From: Oreocharis arfaki
Lineage: Eukaryota > Chordata > Aves > Passeriformes > Paramythiidae
NCBI GenBank assembly: GCA_013398015.1
Contig: VZRR01002856.1
Coordinates: 434,001-498,000 of the forward strand
Length of the DNA: 64,000 nucleotides
Direction: 5' to 3'
A program made the position numbers and the translations under genes. Shown piece after piece: positions 25,040 through 35,700 of this stretch. Under the pieces are notes generated by a model. That model worked only from the letters and a program-made list of their open reading frames with translations, searched no databases and was not told where the DNA came from. The first letter of the stretch is position 1, and the number at the start of each line of letters is the position of its first letter.

Positions 25040-27321
25040 AGTTTGGTTGATGTTGTGACAATAATATCTGTGTGCTTTTGTCTACATTCTATGTCTACTC
25101 TCTTGTATAAGTGTCAGACAGAAGGTGACACTAGATCACCATGTGAAAACCACTGCAGTGGAGTGACTGGTCCAATCCTGGACCAGTAGTGACTGCAAAC
25201 ATCAGTTTCTATATAAAGCACATATGGTATTTCTAGATAGTTCTATGTCACCACTGTTCTGTATGGCATAGGAAAGACAGAATTAATTTTAGAAAGTGGA
25301 AAGGAGGAAGTAAGCCAGACTTGGGTAAATCTGCTTTTAACAGATTCGGGCTATAAGACATTTCCCCCCTCCCGTTAGTAGAGGTTTTTGCCTCCCTACA
25401 TTCTGTAGGCTCTTTATCTCTCCCATTAGCACTCTGATGTTTCAGCTCTCCTCACCCTTCGCATCTCATCAGTCTCAAGTCTCCCTCTATTCTTCACTAG
25501 TTTGCCACATGGGGAAATCTGCCTCCTTCTGCACAGAGGTTTGCGTTCTCCGCCCAGCTTGGTTTGGTTGGTGACTGTAGGGCTGTGCAGTCATCTATAC
25601 ATCTGGAAGTTTGACAGCTCAAATGCCCACCATGTCTGCACACAGCATCCCTCCGGTGCATACGCCCTGAGGGTCAGCAAGGTCTGTGTGGGTCATGCAA
25701 CACAGATCTCACTTACCACACATCAATCACCTGTTCTGGGAGAGCAAAAAGACTATTTTATAGTCTCATAGATTTACATCAACAAAACTGACTAGAAGAG
25801 CTGATAAAAAGGGATGGAAAATTCCACATGAGTTTTTGTTGATATTTCGTTTTCAGCTAATCTTTCAAAATGTAGTAAAAAAGTAATTGCACAGGCACAG
25901 GGGGTATAAACTTTCCAGCCAACTCTAAACAGGTCCTCACAGGACTGATATTTGTCTTATACATGCAGGAAATATTTCTGTTCTAAGTGTGTTTCTATCT
26001 ACTTTGCCTATGGGGCAGAACCAAAAATAGATATCAAAGACAGCTTGTTAAGGCAAAATTGATTGCTTCAGCCTTACAACTGGGTGTTCACAAGCAGCAG
26101 AATTAACCACTTTTTGCTCTTCTTTTCCTGACAGAAGTCCTTCAGTTACCTCTCCACTTTCATTCACTAGACAATTCTACATAAAAAAAAATGATTTTGT
26201 GAAGAGACCTCATCTATAAGATCTTGATCTTTGAGGTGAAGCTTTGCAATTACATGAAGGAGCTGAGGAGACTCATTTATACAAGACTATAAAAAACTTT
26301 CAACTAAACCCTGATGTATAATTTTGTCTGAAAACTAAGGTCATATCTTATCCACTGACAACATCATTATCTTAAAAGTGATGATGCAGATAACAGAGTC
26401 AGCCTAATTTTAACATGAGATCTGTACAGAGCAGGGATATAAATGGGTCAGCACTGAACTCTGAATTCTTGCCCCGAACTTGCTTGGTTCTGTCAAAGTA
26501 TCTGTCAAAGAACATTTTACAATACAATGCAACTACTTGAGATTACTTTAATGTACACATTTTTCATTTGACCATGATTTCCTCCCATGTCATTCCTTTT
26601 TACCTATCACTCCATCCTGTGGGATGAGGAGCAGAAAAGGCCTTGGCTCTGTGTGAGTGCTTTCAGCAGTAATGAAAATGTTCCTGTATTATCAACGCTG
26701 TTTCCAGGACAAACACAAAACACAGCCTCATACTACTTTCCGTGAAGAAAATTAACTCTGCCTCCACCAAAACCAGTAAATCAGCATTGGCACAGAATCA
26801 AAGCATGGAATGTCCTCATAGCTGTAAATGTATAGTTAGTGGCACTTCAAACAACTGTAATTTTCTACTTTCAAGAGCCCCACATTTCAAGACCTCTGTT
26901 TTCGAGTGGATGATCTCCAAGTGCTTTCCCATTCAATAAAACATTCTTCAACAAAGAATGGAGCACAGCTTGAGCCAGCTTTCCATCATTTTTTGCTTGT
27001 AATTGTTAAAGAAATTATCATCTGGTAAACATTAGGCATCCACATTTGCTCTTGAAATCAAACCAAATCATCTTGAAGACATTTTCTTGGCTCAGGAAAG
27101 TTTGGGCCACCAAAGGGGTTCTGGGTTAGAAGTGCAGACTGTAAAATGGTGTTTAATTTGACAGGGATGATAAAGCCCAATGCCATTAACCAGTACAGCT
27201 CATCAAGCATTTTTCCTGTATTAATTCTCTGGCAACAGAGCAACTCTATTACTCAGAATTAAACTAATCCTGTGCTCATTAGGTTTGACTTCAGACTCAA
27301 GTACATGCTAATAGTGAAATT
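25040..27321. other. anonymous AT-rich DNA
   Basis: No gene or repeat family recognised. A possible 19-nt minus-strand microexon at 25,717-25,735 is described under findings. The ORFs (61-89 codons) are featureless. Confidence 0.5.
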
Positions 27322-28458
27322 TCAAGTCCTGCCTAACCAACCTAGTGATCTTCTATGTTGGAGCGACTACACCAGCGAGCAAGGGAAGGGCTACAAATGT
27401 CGTTTATTTTTCTGGATTTCTGTAAAGCCTTTGACATGGTCCCACACATCATTTTCTCCGAATTGGAGAGAGATGGCTTCCCTGAGTGGATTGTTGGATA
27501 AGAAAATGGTTGGATGTCTGTATCCAGAGGTTAGTGGTAACCAATGTTATTTGATATCTTCCTTAATGACACAGACGAAGGGATCAAGTGCACCCTCAGC
27601 AAATTTGCAGATGACACCAAGCTGAGTGGTGCTGTTGACACACCTGCAGAATGGGATGCCATCCAGAGGGACCTGGACAAACTCAAGAAGTGGCCCACGG
27701 GAATCTGATGGGGTTTAACAAGGCCAAGCGCTGGTGCTGCACCTGGGCTGGGACAACCCCTGGTATCAGCACAGGCTGGGCATGAACAGACCGAGAGCAG
27801 CCCTGCCCAGAAGGACTGGGGGGTGCTGGTGGGTGAGAGGCTGGACATGCCCCGGCCATGGCACTCACAGCCCAGAGAGCCAAACGTGTCCTGGGCTGCA
27901 GCCAGAGCCCCGTGGGCAGCAGGGGAGGGAGGGGACTCTGCCCCTCTGCTCTGCTCTGGTGAGACCCACCTGGAGCATCCAGCTCTGGGGTCCCAGCACA
28001 GGAACGACAGGGGTCTGTTGGAGTGAGTCCAGAGGAGGGATGAAGCACCTCTCCTAGGAAAGGCTGAGAGAATTGGGATTGTTTAGACTGGAAAATAGAA
28101 GGCTTCAGAGTGACCTGATTACGGTCATCCAGTACCTTAAGGGAGCTTATAGGAGAGCTGGAGACTATTTGCAAAAGCATGTAGTGACAGGACAAGGGGG
28201 AATTTATTCAAATTAAAAGAGAGTACATTTAGATTAGATATTAGGAAGAAATTCTTTACTGTGAGGGTGGTGAGGCACTTGAAGAGGTTGCTCAGAGAAA
28301 TTGTGGATGCTCCATTCCTGTTCAGGAATGTTCAGGCCAGATAGGATGGAGTTTGGAACAACCTGGTCTAGTGAAAGGTGCCCCTCCCCACAACATGGAG
28401 GCTGGAACTAGATGGTCTTTAAGGTCCCTTTCAACCCAGGCCATTCTATAATTCTAAT
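27322..28458 (+). mobile_element. CR1 LINE, 5'-truncated, about 1.1 kb
   Basis: This copy starts inside the reverse-transcriptase region of ORF2 and runs through the CR1 3' region to a degenerate CCATTCTATAATTCTAATT end. The 3' part is GC-rich and close to typical avian CR1, including CAGCCCAGAGAGCCAAACGT and GGTCCCTTTCAACCCAGGCC. Typical CR1 3'-region text carries it down to a degraded terminal octamer. The antisense 170-codon frame at 27,683-28,195 is a by-product of this GC-rich stretch and not a gene. Confidence 0.95.
27326..27712 (+). pseudogene. CR1 ORF2 reverse-transcriptase remnant
   Basis: Conserved CR1 RT peptides appear in order but in different frames. SCLTNLVIFY and KGRATNVVYF share one frame, FLDFCKAFD follows after a frameshift at about 27,410, and IKCTLSKFADDTKLSG carries the catalytic FADD box at 27,604-27,615. 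The stretch before FADD lacks the usual NGVPQGSVLGP region, so an internal deletion of RT sequence sits near 27,530-27,550. An in-frame TAA at about 27,500 also breaks the frame. It would copy CR1 RNA in an intact element but is clearly dead here. Confidence 0.9.
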
Positions 28459-30480
28459 TTAATTTTAGAGAGACTTTTATGGATATATTATCTGGAACAA
28501 ATGATAAGGTACTGTGGAAACATACATGTACAATTACTGCCAGTAGTTTATTCTCTCATACTTTCCCTATAGTGTGATTAGCGGTAATAGAAAAAACATT
28601 CATTTTGGATATATTGTCCATGATTTTCTCTTATCTCATTAGAGACTTAAAAAAAAAAATCTGTTCTAAGACAGGTTCTATAAAACTTGTGTCTCTACAC
28701 AGGTACTTTTAAACATCCTTATATATACCCAGTTATATATGTGTACATATACTCATATGTACATCCTGAATAGACTTCCATGGTATCTATACATCTAGGA
28801 ATGGATGATATATTAGAAAAACAAATCACTTGTTCTTTGGCCATTTTCCATTGTAAGTACCATGCTATTTAAAACAGAAGCAGCTGGAATTGTTTAAGAG
28901 ATGCATAATATTTCACAGGTACTGTGGCCTCCAGCAAGATATCAATCAATGGCAGGATAATAAAAGGGCATGTGTCACAACTGGCAGTTCTTCATTTAAA
29001 TGTCTTTGAAATGAGATCTGAAACTCTGCTACTGGTTTAGTGGTTGCAATTCCCAACTTGACAAGGCAGCTGAAAATAATCCCTTAAAGAGCAGTGATTA
29101 GTACATGCTCTCCATTTATCAACGTATTTTCAAGGTCACTCAAATATTTACAACCGTGCTTTTATCATTTACTGAAGTGAAAAATCAATCTCCAAAGATA
29201 TCCCACAAATACAGAGTGTTCTCTATGAGGGAAAAAGAAGGAGAGGAAATGAAATATTAAAAGGTGAACTAAGAAAGGTTTCTATACTTGACACATTTTT
29301 TATCTGGGAGCATGTGAAATCTATTGCAAGGTTGTTGGGTTTTTTTTACTTTACATGAATAGTCTTGTTTCAAAATGAAAAAAAAAATGTTTTGGGAGCA
29401 CAAGTTTCCTCAGACTTCCATACTTAGTACTGAGAAATAATTTGTTTTATTCAGTAGGACTACGTTTTAATGAAAATAAGCACTGACAACCCTATATCAA
29501 ATTTCTCTTGTGATAGTTTTACTAACTATGAAGTTACCATGAAAGATTTATGTAGAAATGTCATGAGAAAGAATAATATCCTCACCACACAGAAAAGGGT
29601 CCGGAGCTCTAAGGGCAGCTTCACTGAGGAATATGCATGAAGAACAAGAAAAGGTGTCAGAAGGCTCATTACAAGACAAAGGAATCAGAAACCCCTCAGA
29701 AGCCGTATCAGTGTCCTATAACCAGCAGGCACCAAGGTTTTAATTAATGTCATTCCCCTGTTGAATACAGATGCCTTGTGCTTCTCAGGGTGAAGTTTTT
29801 AGCTATTGCAACTGAATCTAATGGCTTTCTACCCCCAGAACCAGAAAGCTCCTTTTCTTACCGCTTTACTCTCTAGTTCAAGCCAAGTGTTCCTAGTCCT
29901 TCCCTGGCACCCACCCTTGCACTGCTCAGTGCCTGTGGTGAGGCAGATCAGCTTGCTAATGTGAGATAAAGCTAATCCAATGAAGAGGGCGAAGTCTTTG
30001 CTTCCAACTTAGACAGATAAATCCTCTTACAGAGCGGCAAACACATGCCAAAAGCTGTGCAAACACAAGGCTAGGGCTGAACAACATGAGTGAGGGGGGT
30101 TGAAACAGCAGAGGAGAGTGAGACATGAGTTCGGCCCAACTAATCAGCTAACACCTAATCACCCCAAGGACTTTAGCTCTGCAGTGCCATATTTCCATAA
30201 GGCCTGAGCAAAGTATGTAAAAGTCATATATCACTTCCTCTACCATGACCTAAAAACCACACTCGAGGTTAAAAAATAAATAAATTCTAAAATCATCCAT
30301 TCTTTTATTGGCCTTCTGAGAATGTGCTTTTCATTCTATGAGGTTTTTTGGTTTGGGTTGTTCTGTTTTTTGACATCAGGAATGAGGTAATAGAAACACA
30401 AAACAAAACAAAAGCAAGCTTTTCACAAGCCTTGAGAAACCAGATATTTTATTGACTTTTCTTTTTATTCTTCTTTTCAG
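28459..30480. other. anonymous AT-rich DNA
   Basis: No gene recognised. A perfect 8-bp inverted repeat (GTACATAT / ATATGTAC) with a 4-base loop lies at 28,743-28,762 in an AT-rich stretch. A/T runs occur at 29,340 and 29,380. Confidence 0.5.
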
Positions 30481-30563
30481 GATCAAGTTAAGTATCATGG
30501 GACCAATGATAAAACTCATATTTTGGAAGAATTCTCTTTCTGCTCTACATTGTCTTACATCAG
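30481..30563 (+). other. candidate internal exon (83 bp)
   Basis: Preceded by an excellent acceptor (TTCTTTTTATTCTTCTTTTCAG, ending 30,480) with a branch-like TTGAC upstream. It is followed by a strong donor, ATCAG|GTGAAG. Two frames are open. One starts DQVKYHGTND, the other IKLSIMGPMI. The second is in phase with the candidate exons at 11,276 and 42,011. No protein family was recognised. It is the best-flanked acceptor-donor pair I found, but chance pairs are expected in 64 kb. Confidence 0.22.
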
Positions 30564-32686
30564 GTGAAGAAAGACAAATGTTTCGGAGTTTTTTGTGCTG
30601 CCCTTACCAATTACATCAGGCTAAAGAGAGTTCTACCTCTTTTTATCAGCATATTTCCAAGACAGATGCTTCTGTAGAAGAGGAAGCTTAGAGGAGCAGA
30701 AAAAAGGGCTTGTTTCTTTTCCCTTTCTGGCTTTTCATTTTTCCTCTCTTCTGCACAGTCAGTGTCATACAAGTCACATTATTATACAAACACATATCAG
30801 TATACAATTATGATGAGTATACAGTGGAATTGCTCCTGATATATAGCAAACAAATGAAAATTAATTCTATATCTTCCAGGGGACATCAAATAGCAGTATG
30901 TTTTCCTTTTTAAATAATGTCTTTGCATAGCATAACCTCCAGATGGTGAGTGACTGTTTGCAAGGGTAAACTTGTGTTAGACATCAGCACTATTTTTAAT
31001 TACATCTTTGAACACAGTGTATTGAAGTGGAGGAAATGACTTAAAGCTAAAAGTTATTTATTGGATGAAGCATTTAGTATGAGACTGCAGACAATTACAG
31101 GAATGTCTGCTGCTGGACTGAAACATAGAATTGCTCCATTAGCTCAGTGACAGAGAGATGGTCTGAGAAGAAAGACAGCAGCAGTTGCCTCTCACAGCAC
31201 GATTTTATTCTTTCAGTAGTAAGATAACAAGCACAATTTAAGTGTGCTATCAGTGACTTTCACATCAGTGAACCCTTGGTACTGGCAGTTAAGAAACTAT
31301 GCAATAGAAAACAACACATTTTGCATTATAACTCGCTAAACATAAAATATTTCAGAGCCAAGTGTTTAATATCTTGGAGTTTCTAGGCTAATTTTCATGT
31401 AGACACTCATACAGATAGCAAAATAAAGTTCATGGTGTTTTTGTGGCTTTCTGCACATGAAATCCAGTTTTTTACATTGTTAAAGTTCATGTATTTAAAT
31501 TTCTCTAATTGTAATTTCTTGAGCACCTCTTGTTCAAAAAATTTGAGGCTGATTCAATGTTTTGGTTAAGGAATGCAAGATAGGAAGGGATATGCGTAGC
31601 ATCGACAGTAATATCATGCTACCTTGTTCATACAGCTGCTAAAGTGTCACTTCAAAACTGGTAAATAAATAATTTCTACTCCGTTTTGGAAGGCTATTTT
31701 ACATGTAATGTCTAAAATCACACTTATTTCCTGGCCACATTAATTCACAGGCGGTTCACACATTGCATAACTTAAGATTTAAGATTTGGTTACCTAATTT
31801 CTTTTCACAGGTAGTGAAGATGCAGAAGACATGCACAAAGCAAATTTCAATTGCACTAGAGAAAAAAGCTTAAAGAACCAGGGGAAGCCCTTAAATAACA
31901 AATTATAGACTCAAAGAATCAATACATCAATACAGCAAATTCAGGGAATGAAGACAAGCTGTCAACAATTCAGTCACGAATTTAATTTTTTTCCAGCTAT
32001 TTGTAGCAGTTTTAGGAATGACTGAGCCGAGTTAATCTTAGTTATTAGATGAACCTCTATAAATCATCATAAAGGTAAGCAAATTAAATTTCTTAAAGTG
32101 AAGTATAGTTTTGGAAACATTTCCATGTAGCTATATATGATGTTTATATGGGTAGTAGATACGTTTGTGTGGGTGGGTGTTCCAAACAGAGCAGATGTCA
32201 TCCAAATCTTTTTCAATGCCAGAGGGAGCAGGATGGCTCTGGAGCTGCACGTGTCCTTCCCCTCACACAGCTCAGACAGCACATTTGCTCCCCTGTGCAA
32301 TCCAGGCAAGGTGCCTCATCCACCCCAGGAGAAAGGCCTTTGTGCTGATGGGACCAAGGCCAAGCTTCTCTCAGTTGTCTTCTGTTTCAAAAGAAATTGG
32401 GAAAGAGAGGATTAAGAATTTGTTTACCACAATGAACTGGAAGCAGTATATCACTCCCTCCTTCAGCAGTGATTGAGGGGCTCTGCTGACCTTGCCATGC
32501 ACACACAGAGCACAGCTGATCCCATCAGCCCTGCAGCCACACTCCCAGGGCATTGCGCAGGCAAGCACAGCGGGGTCACCGCTCTCCTCCTTCCCCAGGG
32601 ACACAGTCACTGATCCCTTCCTTTTCTTTTCAACATCAGGCTTCTCTCTCTGCTGCCAACGAAGGGAGAAATCCTTTCTTTCAATA
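30564..32686. other. anonymous DNA, GC-richer at the right end
   Basis: AT-rich until about 32,200, then a GC-richer stretch to about 32,640 carrying seven overlapping ORFs (66-103 codons) on both strands. None shows a domain. An acceptor-like CTCTCCTCCTTCCCCAG ends at about 32,598. The stretch could be a decayed repeat or an unrecognised exon-bearing segment. Confidence 0.45.
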
Positions 32687-32760
32687 GTTCATAGGATATC
32701 CTGAGTTGGAAGGGACCCAAAAAGGCCATCGAAGTCCAAACAACCTGGGCTCAAAGTCAA
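32687..32760 (-). mobile_element. short CR1 3'-end fragment
   Basis: The plus strand reads TTCATAGGATATCCTGAGTT, then GGAAGGGACCCAAAAAGGCC and ATCGAAGTCCAA, the reverse complement of a CR1 3' end. Only about 75 bp are recognisable. Orientation is minus. The right boundary is approximate. Confidence 0.75.
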
Positions 32761-35700
32761 GGTGGGTAAGATTTCATCACTCAGTTTTTCTCTCTCAGTA
32801 AGACATTGAGAGGAGCACTTGTTCCCAATGTCCCTTCTTAGGGGAGTGTCAAGGGTTACATGCTCTCTGCTTTTTCATCATTGTGTGCTTGAGAGGAGGA
32901 GACTGACTGATAAGCCGGGATGATAATCAGGGGTAAGCAGGGATGCAGAGCTTCACACAGTGCTATAAAAGAAAAAAGCAAACAAAAAAAAAATCACACT
33001 AATGAAAAAAATGTGAAAACTTTCTGGGTTTTGTTGGGTTCTTTTTCATTGTTCCATTAGAGAGTGATCCAGTTTGGCCAGCTCTGCTGGTGTCTATGCC
33101 TTTTAGAGACTATTTGCAGAGATAATAGAGATGCAATTTCCATGTTTTAAAAGATCATAACTTGGTTACTCATAGAAGCTGCCATTTGAGCAAAGGAGCT
33201 CAAAGTGATTTTATAATACTTACCTATTTCAAACATCAATTTTAAGCTGCCATTGAAATAAATACATCAAAAAACACAAGCACAACAACAACAAAAAAAG
33301 CAAACCAGGACTGAACCTTTTAATCTCTACATGTTTTCTGATTAGGTATGTCCACTTTATACTACCTACAAGCTGCTGATAATTCTGGTGGGGAAAAAAA
33401 CACAGAGCAGCAGCAAAAGTCCAGTCAGCAGGGAAATGTGTTACAGCAAGGAAAGTACTTAACCAATATTTCCCTGTACTAGGGGCTAAGCAGGGTACCT
33501 TTCTGCATACTGAGGCCTGTAGCCTTCCTCTTGCTGACCTCAGGTCAGGAAATTTGACACAAAACCTTCCCTTACTTTCTGGAGACTAGAGACAGCCCTT
33601 AAGCATCACCCAGCACTTCCACCCATCAGTTTAGCAAACATGATTGGAATGTCCCTAGAACATCGACCACTTTATCTCCACATAATATATCTCTAACAGG
33701 TTTGAGAATTATTTTCTCATGGATGTCACTGTATGTCTGTGTAAAACACTGTAACAATCCTATTTCGTATCCCAGAGGATCATAAGACTCTTGCAATATA
33801 TTAAAATTCGGAAAGTTTTACCTGCCACTGCTTTGTTCCATGTGAATGTGGTTATAAGATTTATTTTAAAATCATAAAGTCTAAAAACTTCCATCATCAA
33901 AAGTAAATGCTGAGTTCTTGACATAAAATACCCCCATGGCTCTGGAAACAAACAGGGAGCTAAGAAAATCCACAGTTAACTAGACTAGTGAGTGTGGGAC
34001 ACACTGCTGTAATGACTCACAGAGTAAATATTTCTGAGGTAACTTTCATCACTCATTCCTTCTGGCAAGCTCCAGGTCACTTCTCTGTCTCAGTTTATCT
34101 GACTAAACCTTTGCGAAGTCAGTCTGCAACTCTGATGAAAATTAATGAAGGCGATTTCAATTGTCAGCAAGTGCATTTGGCACATCCTGGAGAAATGAAG
34201 CTACACAAAACCTTCTGCAGTGACCTTGCAGTCAGATCTTGAGGTGCAAGTCCAGTCTATCAACATACAGAGAACACAGTAAACTTCGCAAGAGCCATAC
34301 AGTGGCATGTGTTTTTATGCTATGATCCATGCAAAATTAGTAAAGGAAGCTGCATGGCACATGGCCCAGGATTATTAAAAATAATTTTAAAAATACAGAA
34401 AAACCTGCTTCTTACTATGCCAGGCCTCACTGCATGTCCCATTCTCCACCTTCATCCAGGCAGCTCTGTTACAGGTTGGAGTGCCTGCAGCCAGCTCTGT
34501 CAACAGGCCTCTAGATTTCATGACTGTAACAAGGCAAAAAGCGGATAGAATGCGGGTTTTTTCCCATTCTACTCATTTTTTATATAAAACTAAAATGTGG
34601 AATGCTTTTTGCCTGTGAAGATTAAACTAGAATAACTCTGAGATAATTTCTTTCCCTGGTGTCATACCAAAAAAAATCATTTTGCATGCACTTCTGAGAA
34701 AACTTTGGCCTTACTCCAGCCTGTTTGGTATTGATATCTGAGCAAACTTTCGTGTGACAGATATAAATGTGGTTAATGAGATTTTAAAACATGTTTCCAA
34801 GTAATTAATTTAATTACATTACACTGGGTTAAAGTGACCTTTAAAGGCCACTCCCTAGAGATCCTTTACAATTACTTGGGAGCTATCTACAGTTTAAAAA
34901 AGAGATACCCTTACACTGAATAACAAGGAAAAATTTTCCTTGCTCCCTTGTTTGATTCGTAGTTGGATTTCAGACTCTAGCATCCCGTATTGAATAGAGA
35001 AAGCAAGGAGAGAGTTTTCCACAGGTTTCCATTAATGAAGAACATAAAGTTCAATATCAATATCTGCAGACAGCCTTCATGGGCTTTTCTCTCATAAACA
35101 TTTAGAAACACCTTTACTCTTAGCCTTAGAGTCTGAAATTTTCAAAATTACTGATCAGGAAGGACCAACTGCTTGCTTACTTAACCATGTTTAATTTTTC
35201 TTTTTAATTTATGTTCAAGAGTAGGACCAAAGTTAGTATCTTTCTTTCACTGGAACCCTCAGCAACTCCCAGGTATGACAGGGGACAGACCTCCTACTTT
35301 CCCATTCTTTTCAAAAATACTGGCATTCAGACTCATGGAGATCACAATACCTGCCGTATTAACTTCTACTGCAGGATACAGGAGAAAACATACGAGAAAT
35401 AACGAGATCAGAAAGATAATTTTTTAGTTTGTCCTTTTGTATGGTAAGGAAGGTTCAAGGGTGTTGCCCCAAACACTATACTGCCAAACAAGAGAGGACC
35501 AAGAAAAAGCTAAACTGCTGTATGGTCCATCCACCTGCTCACCATAGTAACAGAATTTTGGCCCGTGCCAACTAGCACTCACCAAGAGAAAGCTCTGGAA
35601 ACGTTTGGAGTGCCTCATGCACAAGGGAACATTTCCAGTAGATGATATGGACAAGACTGAGGCAGGTGGTTGCTTCTATAAGATAGGCCCCCCAGCATGG

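Noticed and set aside
27683..28195. 170-codon minus-strand ORF, the longest in the window
   Set aside because: It is antisense to the GC-rich 3' region of a CR1 element. CpG and GC richness make long stop-free antisense frames likely there.
32067..32704. Cluster of seven overlapping ORFs in a GC-richer stretch
   Set aside because: Frames on both strands are open at once, which points to base composition. No domain in any of them.
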